Below are positions 9,636-18,557 of a DNA stretch of 64,000 nucleotides, one piece after another. The notes below the pieces were generated by a model, which had not been told where the DNA came from, did no database searches, and saw only the letters and a list, made by a program, of their open reading frames with translations. The position numbers were made by a program, and so were the translations under genes. This DNA comes from Undibacterium sp. KW1. GTDB taxonomy: Bacteria > Pseudomonadota > Gammaproteobacteria > Burkholderiales > Burkholderiaceae_D. The stretch lies in assembly GCF_009937955.1 (NCBI RefSeq), contig NZ_AP018439.1, positions 3,596,001 through 3,660,000 of the forward strand, read 5' to 3'. Numbering within the stretch: the first letter of the stretch is position 1; each line of letters begins with the position of its first letter.

Positions 9636-10023
9636 ACAATAGCAAAGTCAACACGAAATCGCCATCTCATCACTATCAATAGCACAAAGTCAGCAACGTC
9701 TGTCTACGATGCCAGTTGTCAGAAAACGGCTTGCGGTCTCCGGCATTTTCCACCACCCACTTTATCCAGTTGCCGCCATTAGGAGGGAGGTCCTGGCTAA
9801 GTCGGCATCAGACATGGGCATTTAATTACGATTTCCAGATTTCGGCAATCAAAAATCACCGCCCTTCTTACGAATCTCTTACGGCAGTTTGATAGCATCG
9901 AGCAATTTTTTCATAGCCATTATTGCATGATGTTTTGAGCAACTTCTTAGCTTTCAAGATTCCTCCATCTTGCCCGCGAGCTCGACATGCGTACACCTTT
10001 TCTTTAAGTCAGAAGTCTACACA
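9636..10023. other. Intergenic region before the second giant gene
   Basis: About 390 bases without a credible coding sequence. The only structured element I see is the TTACG direct repeat at 9867-9884, listed separately. An alternative upstream in-frame start for the next gene at 9970 has no better ribosome binding site than the ATG at 10024. Confidence 0.5.
9867..9884 (+). promoter_or_regulatory. TTACG direct repeat upstream of the second giant gene (candidate operator)
   Basis: CTTACGAATCTCTTACGG, with TTACG units starting at 9868 and 9879, again exactly 11 bases apart. It ends 140 bases before the ATG at 10024. Surrounding intergenic sequence is otherwise poorly conserved with the region before the first giant, so retention of both repeats and spacing suggests function. 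It could be an activator site or an unusual core promoter element. Confidence 0.5.
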
Positions 10024-10674
10024 ATGAATCTGCTCAATCAAACTGCCGCAACCGATATTCAGTCTGTCCACGAAGACGCACTTGCTAACTCAACCGTTGC
10101 GCATTTGATGGCTACCTTGTCCACGCCCGCCCCCTCCCTCTCCTTGGGTACTGCGGCAAATCCAAGCGCGGGCCAGCAGATTCTGATCATTGATGGTCGG
10201 GTACCAGATCAGGCCACGCTGATCAATGCAGCCAAAGAAGGGGTTAAAGTCATCGTTCTGGATACAGAGCATGATGGCGTGCAACAAATTGCCGATGCAT
10301 TAAAGGATGTCCACAATGCTTCGTCTATCAGCATCATTTCGCATGGTGATGATGGTGTTCTCTTGCTAGGTAACTCACCTCTGCATAACGGTAATGTCGC
10401 CAACTATACTGAACAGTTAAAAGCCATCAGTGCATCTTTACAGACCGGTGGAGAAATCAGGCTGTATGGCTGCGATATTGGCAAAGACAGTGTTGGTCAG
10501 GATTTTATTCAAAGCATTGCCCAGGTAACCGGCGCCACGGTAGAAGCCTCAACCGATGCAACAGGAACAGCAAGCCGGGGGGCAACTGGGACCTGGAAAT
10601 ATCGACTGGCACCCTGCATAAGGATAGTGCTCTGGATACCAGCAAGCTTGGCAACTACGATCATTTATTGGTGA
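10024..10674 (+). CDS. N-terminal fragment of the second giant protein: DUF4347-like domain, frameshifted
   Basis: The frame gives 216 residues. From MNLLNQTAATD it runs through the same DUF4347-like domain as paralog 1: ILIIDGRVPD, VIVLDTEHDGVQQIADAL, ISHGDDG (His107) and LYGCDIG (Cys150). After DATGTASRG the sequence becomes unlike paralog 1 and stops at 10674. The expected continuation (GNWDLEISTGTL) is present in the neighbouring frame from 10581 onward. The fragment is therefore the 5' end of one gene whose remainder is at 10668-18545, broken by a one-base deficit in the G run at 10577-10582. With one more G the gene would encode a single protein of about 2840 residues. Confidence 0.75.
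   Translation: MNLLNQTAATDIQSVHEDALANSTVAHLMATLSTPAPSLSLGTAANPSAGQQILIIDGRVPDQATLINAAKEGVKVIVLDTEHDGVQQIADALKDVHNASSISIISHGDDGVLLLGNSPLHNGNVANYTEQLKAISASLQTGGEIRLYGCDIGKDSVGQDFIQSIAQVTGATVEASTDATGTASRGATGTWKYRLAPCIRIVLWIPASLATTIIYW
10577..10582 (+). other. Frameshift site: six-G run in the DUF4347 coding region
   Basis: The upstream frame reads AGC CGG GGG GCA; adding one G gives AGC CGG GGG GGC AAC TGG GAC, restoring S-R-G-G-N-W-D, which aligns with the paralog's NGDWQLEIS. The sequence thus lacks one G relative to an intact gene. Possible causes are assembly error, a real mutation, or slipped-strand variation. Confidence 0.8.
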
Positions 10675-13600
10675 CGACCGCGGTCAACAGCATCAATAGC
10701 CTTAAGTCTGCTATCGCCACCGGTAACAGCGATGGTGTCGACGATATCATTACATTTACCGGCAATATCATCTTTAGCAACGCCTCTGATAGCGTCCCTA
10801 TCAATGTTACCGATGGCCACACGATGACCATCGTCGGGGGTGGTAACACCCTCAACGGCAATAATATGGCAAGGGTGATGACTGTCGGTACAAACGGCGC
10901 AGGATCTGCCGTCGTTATTCAAAACCTGACGATTACCAATGGCTTTGTCACCGGCAATGGCGGTAACGCTGGTGCCAACGGACCAGACCTCAACGATGTA
11001 GGAAAGCCGGGCGATGATGCCAAGGGAGCTGGCATATGGAATTCTGGTGTTTTAACAATTTCAAACAGCACCATCACAAATAACAAGGCTTCAGCAGGCG
11101 GCGGTGCTGGCGGCCTGACATCTGGCAATGGTGGCGGTGGTGGCGGTGGCGGCGGATACGGAAGCAGCAACGGCGGTAATGGCGGTTCCAGTTTAGCGTA
11201 TTCGCACCCGGGAGCGCCAGGCACCGCTGGCGCCGGTGGCAATGGAGGGCCGCTCTCGGGACAATACTTTTTGCTGGGCGGGAAAGGCGGCACGACCACA
11301 GGAGGGAATGGTTCGGGTGGGTTTGCAACTTACTCCAGAGGCGGTAACGGTGGCACTGCCAATGCAGGTGGAGGGCTGAGTATTGGCGGTGGCGGCGGTG
11401 GTGGCGGTGCCGATGCAAAAGGCGGTGCTGGCGGGAACGCGGTTGGTGGTATCTACAACATCGGAACATTGACCATTAGCGGAAGTAGCATCACCAACAA
11501 CATTGGTGCCGGCGGCGGCGGCGGCGGCGGCAGTAAATCGGATATAGGCAAAGACGGTGGTGCTGGGGGCAATGGAGTCGGCGGCATATGGAACAATGGT
11601 GGTACGGTCACTCTGGATAGCGCGACCAATAATTCACTCGCAACTGGTAATCGTGCTGGTGCGGGCGCTGGGGGGTATGCTGATTCAGGTAGTTCCCCAG
11701 GGGCCGACGGGATTGCTTACGATCAGAAACTTGGCACTTTCACGATACTCAACAATCCCACTATCACCAACGTCACATCCAGCAAGCTGAACGGCAGCTA
11801 TCCGGTCGGTACAGTCATACAGATACAGATCACTTTCAGTGAAACAGTCACCGTTACTGGCACTCCACAGTTGCTGCTTGAAACAGGCGTGACGGACCGC
11901 ATGATTCATTACGTCAGTGGCTCAACAAGCAGCACGCTGACTTTCACTTATACAGTCCAGGCTGGTGATACCAATGCTGATCTCGACTACAACAGTACCA
12001 CCGCACTATCGCTTAATGGTGGCACCATCAAATCAACGTCATCGGGCTCCGATGCGACGCTGACACTATTTAGTCCAGGTGCTGCCAATTCGCTGGGCGC
12101 GAACAAGAACATCGTCATTGACACGACGGCACCTGCCGCCCCAAGTGCACCAGACATGACGGCGGGCACCGACAACGGTGTCTCCAATACAGACAATCTC
12201 ACTTCCAGCACAACACCTATGTTCACGGGTACAGCAGAGGCTGGCAGTATTGTGACGCTCTACGATACCGACGGCACAACTGCACTAGGTACCGCTACAG
12301 CAACTGGTGGTAGCTACTCAATTACCTCTTCAACATTAAGTGCAGGTGGACATACACTGACAGCCAAAGCAACCGATGCGGCTGGAAATGTGAGTGTCGT
12401 ATCAACCGGACTGGCGGTCACCATCGACACAACTGCCCCCACAGTCAACTCTGTCAGTGTGCCAGCCAATGCCACTTACATCGTCGGACAAAATCTCGAC
12501 TTTACGCTGAACTTGAGCGAAAACGTGACTGTCACCGGTTCGCCCAAACTTGACCTGACTCTCGACACTGGCGGTACCGTTGCGGCCACTTATCTGAGTG
12601 GATCTGGCAGCAATGCCCTGGTATTCCGCTACACCGTCGTCAATGGCAATCTCGATACCAATGGTGTCAGTCTGGGTGCCAATATCGCCCTGAACGGTGG
12701 CAGCTTAAAAGATACTGCAGGTAACGACGCAACACTGACGCTCAACAGCGTTGGCGCATTAAGCAATGTGCTGGTTGATGGCGTGGTACCTACCGTTTCG
12801 TCCATCAATCGCACGGGTGCAGCCATTACCAATGCCACCAGTGTCAGCTACACGGTGACTTTCTCAGAAAGCGTCACAGGCGTTGATAGCAGTGATTTTG
12901 TGGTGACCCCAACAGGCGGCGTTACTGGCAACATTGCCAGCGTCACCGGCAGTGGTAACGCTTATACAGTCACCGTCAATGGGATTACCGGTGATGGAAC
13001 TTTGAGACTGGACCTTAAAAACGCAGGCACAGGTATTGCTGACGCAGCAAGCAATGCCATTGCCACTGGTTATACCACTGGCCAGGTGTATACCCTCGAT
13101 ACCACAGCACCGACTGTGAGCTCGGTGGCGGCACCAGCCAATGCGAGTTACATTGCAGGACAACATCTCGACTTTACCGTTAATCTCAGTGAAAACGTCA
13201 CTGTTACCGGTTCACCAAAGATAGACCTCACACTTGATACCGGCGGCACTGTTGCGGCAACTTATCTGAGTGGATCTGGTACCAATGCCTTGGTATTCCG
13301 CTACACGGTTGTGAGCGGCAATCTTGATACCAATGGTGTAAGTTTAGGTGGCAATATCGTGTTGAATGGCGGCACATTAAAAGATGGTGCAGGCAACAAT
13401 GCCACACTCACATTGAACAGCGTGGGTGCATTGACTGGCGTGCTCGTCGATGGAGTTGCCCCCACAGTCAACTCGGTCAGTGTACCTGCCAATGCTACTT
13501 ACAGCGTCGGACAAAACCTCGACTTCACGCTGAACTTGAGCGAAAACGTGACTGTTGCCGGTTCGCCCAAACTTGACCTGACCCTTGATACCGGCGGCAC

Positions 13601-16600
13601 CGTCGCGGCGACTTACCTGAGTGGATCTGGCACCAATGCCCTGGTATTCCGCTACACAGTCGCAGGTGGCAATCTCGATACCAATGGTGTCAGTCTGGGT
13701 GCGAATATCGTCCTGAACGGTGGCAGCTTAAAAGATACCGCAGGTAACGACGCGACGCTGACACTCAACAGCGTCGGCGCATTAACCAACGTACTGGTCG
13801 ACGGCGTCGTTCCTACCATTTCCTCCATCAATTGCACAGGGGCGATCATTACTAATGCCACCAGTGTCGGCTATACAGTCACCTTCTCAGAAAGCGTCAC
13901 AGGCGTCGATACCAATGACTTTGTGATGACCGCAACAGGCGGTGTGACGGGCACCATTGCCAGCGTCACCGGCAGTGGCACTACTTATACCGTCACCGTC
14001 AATGGTATTACCGGTGATGGTACGTTACGACTGGATCTTAAAAACGCAGGCACAGGTATTGCCGACGCAGCAAGCAATTCGATTGCCACTGGTTATACCG
14101 CTGGCCAGGAGTATACCCTCGATACCACAGCACCGGCAGCACCATCTACACCAGACATGACGGCAGGCACCGATACGGGGGTCTCCAATACAGATAACAT
14201 CACCTCCAACACGACACCCGCCTTTACTGGCACTGCAGAAGCCAACAGCACCGTCAAACTGTACGATACAGATGGCGTCACTTTGCTTGGTACAAGCACA
14301 GCGAATGGTGCTGGCAACTGGACCTTAACCAGTTCTGCACTGGCGGTCGGTTCACACACCGTAAAAGCCACAGCTACCGATGCTGCTGGCAATATCAGCG
14401 CCTTGAGCACTGGCCTGACAATTACCATTGCAACACCGACCATTACCAGCGTCAGTTACGATGCCGCGACAGGCATCCTGACGGTGACAGGTACTGGCAT
14501 GGTGACCAATGACACCATCGACGTCAGTAAATTGACACTGTCAGGCGAAACCAGTGGTTCTTACACGCTGACAGCTGCCACGCCCAATCCAACTGCCGCT
14601 AGTGCCACGTCTTTCATCGTCACGCTGGGTGCCGCCGACAAACTGGCTATCAACGGCCTATTGAACAACAATGGAACCAGCGCTGTCAGCGGCACCACAT
14701 TCAATCTGACTGGTGCACTGAACTGGGATAGCACGGCTGGTGCAGCAGCAGACGCCACCAATGCCGTCACCGTATCGAACGTCGCCGCCCCAACGATCAC
14801 CTCAGCCACCTACGACGTCAACACCCACGTCCTGACCGTCACCGGCACCGGCCTCGTCAGTACCCTCGGCGCCACCAATGACATCACTGTCACTGCCCTG
14901 ACCATCAAAGGCGAAGGCGGTATCGTCCGGACTTTGTCGACCACCGGCAATGTCGAAGTCACCTCCGCCACCAGCTTTGCTGTGACACTGGCCGGTGCTG
15001 ACCAGACTACCGTTGAAGGCCTGTTCAACAAGAATGGCACCACCTCCACCGGTGGCACCACCTACAACCTGGCCGCAGCCGATGACTGGGACAGCGTCAT
15101 TACCGGTGGTGACATTGCCGTCACCACGGCCCCGATTACCGTCTCCAATGTCGCAGTGCCGACCATCACCTCCTCGGTCTACAACGCCAGCACCGGTGTA
15201 CTGACCGTCACAGGTACCGGCCTGACCGGCCTGACAGGGGCGAACAACGACATCGTTGCCAACAAATTCAGCCTGCAAGGCGAAGGTGGTGCCAGCTATA
15301 CCCTCACCACCACCAGCAATGTCGAGATCACCTCCGCCACTTCCTTCACAATGACCTTGAGTGCGGCGGACAGGCTGGGTGCCAATCTCATCATGAACAA
15401 GAATGGCACCAGCTCCACCAGTGTCAACACGTACAACCTGATCGCCAACGAAGACTGGAATGCCGGGGCTGATGCCGCTGTCGTCATTGCTGATCTGACC
15501 GGCAATGGCGTGACCGTTACCAATGTGGTGGCACCTACCGTTGCCTCGGCGACATACAACGTCGGCACGGGCGTGCTGGTCGTTACAGGCAATAACTTCC
15601 TGTCCTTGGCAGGAGCCAATAACGACATTACCGCCAACCGTATCCGTTTCCTGGGCCAGGGTGCCATTAACTACACCCTGACCACTTCCCCGAATATAGA
15701 CATCACCTCCAACACCAGCTTCACCATGACCATGAGTGTCGCCGACAAGACGCAACTGGCACTGAGGCTCAACAAGGATGGCAACTCTTCCACCGACGGC
15801 ACCACCTACAACATCGGCATGCTGGAAGACTGGAATACCGGTGCCGCTACTGCTGTCGTCATCGCTGATCTGTTTGGCAATTTCATTACCGTCACCGGTA
15901 ACAATGTCGCTCCCGTCATCGGCGGTGTCGTCGCTGGCCAGACCGTGACTGAAACCACCACGGTTTCTCCTTTTACCGGTGTCACCATCACCGATCCTGA
16001 TGTCGGTGCTTCCGAAACCATCATCATCAGCCTCGATACCGCGGCCAAAGGCGCCTTTACTGCCGCTTCACTGGCAACCACAGGTTTCTCAACCGCCGAT
16101 GGTGGTCTGACCTATACCCATGCAGCCGGTACCCCGGCTGCCGTTGAGGCAGCTATCCGTGGCCTGGTATTCCAGCCAGCGGCGGGCCGTGTCCCTGTGG
16201 GCGGCACAGAAACCACGACCTTCACCATCAGTGCCAATGATGGTATTGCTTCTGCGGTACTCAATAACACCACCACCGTGATTGCGACGGGTGTCAATGC
16301 GGCGCCGACCAATATCACGCTGTCAAATGCTGCTGTCCAGCAGGGTTCTGCTGACAATACCAGTGTTGGTACTTTGACAGCGATTGACCCGAATCCGGGT
16401 GATACCGCCAGTTTTACCCTGGTGAGTGGTAATGGGACGAATGACAAGGACAACAGTAAATTCACCATCTCGGGCAATACCCTGGTGGCGAAGAACCCTG
16501 TGGGCATGACACCGGGCAATTACAGTATCTTTGTGAGAGCCACGGATGCCATGGGTTCTGCCTATGAAAAGAACTTCATCATCGCCGTTGGTGACAATGT

Positions 16601-18545
16601 CGCCCCAACCGCGACCGGTATTACCCGCATCCAACCTGAAAACACCAGCCTGGGCACGATAGACTACAAGGTCACGTTCAGTGAAGCGGTGACGGGCGTG
16701 AATGCGGCAGCCTTTGCGCTGGCGACGACGGGGACAGTGGCAGGAACCATCAGCAATGTGACCCAGCTTGATCCTTCTACCTACAGCGTCAGGATCACGG
16801 GATTGACTGGTGATGGGACACTGGGCCTGAATCTGAAGAATGCCGGTACTGGCATTGTGGATACGTCCAGCCTGGCTCTGAATGGTGGCTTTACCGGGCA
16901 GTTGTATCAGGTCGATCATACGGCGCCGACGACCACCATTGCGAACCTGAAGTTCTCTAATGATGACGGCATCAGCGGCACCGACTTCGTGACGACAGCG
17001 ACTCAACAGACCATCAGCGGTACACTCAGTGCCAGTTTGCTCGCCGGTGAAACCGTCCAGGTCTCGCTCGACAATGGCACGAACTGGATCAATGCGACAG
17101 CAACAGTAGGTAGTAATAGCTGGGCCCTGCAAAACCAGACTGTCAGTGGTAATAACACCCTGAAGGTCAGGGTAAGTGATCTGGCAGGTAATAGCGGAGC
17201 GGTACTGCAACAGGCTTATTCCATCCTTGCCTATGACAACAATACCGGGACCAATCCTTCTGACAATACCATTCCTGTCATTGATCCGGATGCCGATAGT
17301 GACGGCATCCTGCAAACCATAGAAGCAGAAGTGCCCAACTGGATCGGTAGTGGCAAGGGGGATGGTAACGGCGATGGCAAAGCTGATCAGGCGCAGAAAG
17401 AAGTCGGTTCCTTGCTATGGAATAATGGTGGCCTGGTCAATACGCACTACGCGACTTTGAGTATTGATTCTTCACTGGCCTTGTCTCATACGACGACATC
17501 AGCCAGCCCGCTCAATTTACCCAGTGACCTGCAATTACAGTATGGCTTGATCAACAGCCAAATTAATGGCGTGGGTACAGGTAAAGAAATCAATTTGTCG
17601 GTTTATACCGATAAGCTGGGTTCAGTAAATGGTTACTGGGTACAGGACAAGGCGGGTAACTGGACAAATATTGCCAGCGCGATCACTGAGGTGAATGGCA
17701 AACTGAAGGTGGACTTCAAGATCACCGATGGTGGCATATTTGATGCGGACGGCAAGGTGGATGGCAAGATCAGTTTCAGCGGTGGTCTGGGATACAGGAA
17801 CAGTTCCCTGCCCGGCGACAAGGATGGTGATGGCATCCCGGATGCGATAGAAGCCAGAGTCGGTACCAAGCTTGATGTCAAGGACAATGATGTCTTGCAC
17901 CGCTCTGACCTGTTTGCCATGCAGCTTTATCGTGACGTGCTGTTCCGTGAGGCAGATGCCGCAGGTGTGCAGTACTGGCAGCAGCAAATCGACAGTGGCA
18001 AGATGAGCCGGGCGCAGGTGGCGGCGTCGTTCATGGAGTCAGCTGAATTCCAGAGCGGCATAGGCGGCATCACGCGTCTGTACTTTGGGGCCTTTGACCG
18101 CTTGCCTGACCGTGAAGGTCTGGCTTACTGGATGCAGGCGCAAAAGGATGGCATGAATCTCTCCAAGGTCAGCGCTTCGTTTGTGTCGAGTGCTGAGTTC
18201 CAGAAGACTTATGGGGCGCTGGACAATACGGCCTTTGTGGACCGGGTCTATCAGAATGTCTTGCACCGTAGTTCAGATGCCGCAGGCAAGGCCTATTGGC
18301 TGGGGCAACTGGGCAATGGCCTCTCCAGGGGCGATATGCTGGCGGGCTTTACGGAATCGTCGGAGTTCAAGGCGAATTCGCAGTCCAAAGTGTCTTTGAC
18401 GCTGGATTACATCGGTTTGCTGGGGCATGCGCCGGATCAGGCAACGTTTGACGCGCTGCTGGCGCAGTCGGGTACGGATGTGGTCACGCTGATCGGGCAG
18501 TTTATTAATTCGCCTGAGTATCTGGCGAGGTTTATGCCGGTTTGA
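10668..18545 (+). CDS. Giant Ig-like repeat / DUF4214 surface or secreted protein (paralog 2), main part
   Basis: About 2625 residues are open in this frame; the TTG at 10668 is unlikely to be a natural start, because in-frame homology to paralog 1 begins near 10581, at the frameshift. Contents in order: a glycine-rich region (about 10920-11720); Ig-like domains with VSVPANATY and LDTGGTVAATYLSGSG motifs, duplicated at a spacing of about 1020 bases; four further Ig-like repeats of about 120 residues (14432-15905) with the signature PTITS-YD-TG-LTVTGTG; a block shared with paralog 1; calcium-type loops (GKGDGNGDGKAD, DKDGDGIPD); and DUF4214-like repeats at the C-terminus. It ends 12 bases from the convergent regulator gene. 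Probably an adhesin or matrix protein secreted by type I secretion, by analogy. Confidence 0.8.
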   Translation: MVTTAVNSINSLKSAIATGNSDGVDDIITFTGNIIFSNASDSVPINVTDGHTMTIVGGGNTLNGNNMARVMTVGTNGAGSAVVIQNLTITNGFVTGNGGNAGANGPDLNDVGKPGDDAKGAGIWNSGVLTISNSTITNNKASAGGGAGGLTSGNGGGGGGGGGYGSSNGGNGGSSLAYSHPGAPGTAGAGGNGGPLSGQYFLLGGKGGTTTGGNGSGGFATYSRGGNGGTANAGGGLSIGGGGGGGGADAKGGAGGNAVGGIYNIGTLTISGSSITNNIGAGGGGGGGSKSDIGKDGGAGGNGVGGIWNNGGTVTLDSATNNSLATGNRAGAGAGGYADSGSSPGADGIAYDQKLGTFTILNNPTITNVTSSKLNGSYPVGTVIQIQITFSETVTVTGTPQLLLETGVTDRMIHYVSGSTSSTLTFTYTVQAGDTNADLDYNSTTALSLNGGTIKSTSSGSDATLTLFSPGAANSLGANKNIVIDTTAPAAPSAPDMTAGTDNGVSNTDNLTSSTTPMFTGTAEAGSIVTLYDTDGTTALGTATATGGSYSITSSTLSAGGHTLTAKATDAAGNVSVVSTGLAVTIDTTAPTVNSVSVPANATYIVGQNLDFTLNLSENVTVTGSPKLDLTLDTGGTVAATYLSGSGSNALVFRYTVVNGNLDTNGVSLGANIALNGGSLKDTAGNDATLTLNSVGALSNVLVDGVVPTVSSINRTGAAITNATSVSYTVTFSESVTGVDSSDFVVTPTGGVTGNIASVTGSGNAYTVTVNGITGDGTLRLDLKNAGTGIADAASNAIATGYTTGQVYTLDTTAPTVSSVAAPANASYIAGQHLDFTVNLSENVTVTGSPKIDLTLDTGGTVAATYLSGSGTNALVFRYTVVSGNLDTNGVSLGGNIVLNGGTLKDGAGNNATLTLNSVGALTGVLVDGVAPTVNSVSVPANATYSVGQNLDFTLNLSENVTVAGSPKLDLTLDTGGTVAATYLSGSGTNALVFRYTVAGGNLDTNGVSLGANIVLNGGSLKDTAGNDATLTLNSVGALTNVLVDGVVPTISSINCTGAIITNATSVGYTVTFSESVTGVDTNDFVMTATGGVTGTIASVTGSGTTYTVTVNGITGDGTLRLDLKNAGTGIADAASNSIATGYTAGQEYTLDTTAPAAPSTPDMTAGTDTGVSNTDNITSNTTPAFTGTAEANSTVKLYDTDGVTLLGTSTANGAGNWTLTSSALAVGSHTVKATATDAAGNISALSTGLTITIATPTITSVSYDAATGILTVTGTGMVTNDTIDVSKLTLSGETSGSYTLTAATPNPTAASATSFIVTLGAADKLAINGLLNNNGTSAVSGTTFNLTGALNWDSTAGAAADATNAVTVSNVAAPTITSATYDVNTHVLTVTGTGLVSTLGATNDITVTALTIKGEGGIVRTLSTTGNVEVTSATSFAVTLAGADQTTVEGLFNKNGTTSTGGTTYNLAAADDWDSVITGGDIAVTTAPITVSNVAVPTITSSVYNASTGVLTVTGTGLTGLTGANNDIVANKFSLQGEGGASYTLTTTSNVEITSATSFTMTLSAADRLGANLIMNKNGTSSTSVNTYNLIANEDWNAGADAAVVIADLTGNGVTVTNVVAPTVASATYNVGTGVLVVTGNNFLSLAGANNDITANRIRFLGQGAINYTLTTSPNIDITSNTSFTMTMSVADKTQLALRLNKDGNSSTDGTTYNIGMLEDWNTGAATAVVIADLFGNFITVTGNNVAPVIGGVVAGQTVTETTTVSPFTGVTITDPDVGASETIIISLDTAAKGAFTAASLATTGFSTADGGLTYTHAAGTPAAVEAAIRGLVFQPAAGRVPVGGTETTTFTISANDGIASAVLNNTTTVIATGVNAAPTNITLSNAAVQQGSADNTSVGTLTAIDPNPGDTASFTLVSGNGTNDKDNSKFTISGNTLVAKNPVGMTPGNYSIFVRATDAMGSAYEKNFIIAVGDNVAPTATGITRIQPENTSLGTIDYKVTFSEAVTGVNAAAFALATTGTVAGTISNVTQLDPSTYSVRITGLTGDGTLGLNLKNAGTGIVDTSSLALNGGFTGQLYQVDHTAPTTTIANLKFSNDDGISGTDFVTTATQQTISGTLSASLLAGETVQVSLDNGTNWINATATVGSNSWALQNQTVSGNNTLKVRVSDLAGNSGAVLQQAYSILAYDNNTGTNPSDNTIPVIDPDADSDGILQTIEAEVPNWIGSGKGDGNGDGKADQAQKEVGSLLWNNGGLVNTHYATLSIDSSLALSHTTTSASPLNLPSDLQLQYGLINSQINGVGTGKEINLSVYTDKLGSVNGYWVQDKAGNWTNIASAITEVNGKLKVDFKITDGGIFDADGKVDGKISFSGGLGYRNSSLPGDKDGDGIPDAIEARVGTKLDVKDNDVLHRSDLFAMQLYRDVLFREADAAGVQYWQQQIDSGKMSRAQVAASFMESAEFQSGIGGITRLYFGAFDRLPDREGLAYWMQAQKDGMNLSKVSASFVSSAEFQKTYGALDNTAFVDRVYQNVLHRSSDAAGKAYWLGQLGNGLSRGDMLAGFTESSEFKANSQSKVSLTLDYIGLLGHAPDQATFDALLAQSGTDVVTLIGQFINSPEYLARFMPV
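12438..14130 (+). repeat. Internal direct duplication in the second giant gene (offset about 1020 bases)
   Basis: The segment beginning near 12438 (encoding TVNSVSVPANATY through TLDTTAP) recurs beginning near 13458 with closely matching nucleotides and an offset of about 1020 bases. An additional single Ig unit at about 13114-13450 separates the copies. The flanking units at 12130-12430 and 14120-14430, both beginning with PDMTAGTD, also resemble each other. This indicates expansion by duplication of whole domain modules. Confidence 0.75.
14432..15905 (+). repeat. Four tandem Ig-like modules of about 370 bases, unique to the second giant gene
   Basis: Units begin near 14432, 14790, 15159 and 15535. 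Each opens with P-T-(I/V)-(T/A)-S, then LTVTGTG or a variant, an NKNGTSS-like turn, and ends with a DW-containing strand and V-V-T/S-N-V. They diverge from each other at the DNA level, so the duplication is not recent. Codons in the second and third units are markedly C-ending compared with neighbours. Confidence 0.7.
15933..18536 (+). repeat. 2.6-kb block colinear with 6361-8964 of the first giant gene
   Basis: The 3' part of both giant genes aligns base for base with a constant offset of 9572: the GCTGGCCAGACCGT start (6361 and 15933) and the CTGGCGAGGTTTAT end (to 8964 and 18536) have the same separation, so there is no net insertion or deletion across 2.6 kb. The middle and N-terminal parts of the two genes are much less alike. 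Confidence 0.75.
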
Positions 18546-18557
18546 GTTGTTGATGGG

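Noticed and set aside
10570..10590. Programmed -1 ribosomal frameshift at CGG GGG GCA
   Set aside because: The heptamer does not allow re-pairing of both tRNAs after a -1 slip, and hemF shows a similar deficit, so sequencing error is simpler.
14802..15755. 317-codon open frame on the minus strand inside the second giant gene
   Set aside because: Antisense of the tandem Ig-like modules; no ribosome site, no known motif.
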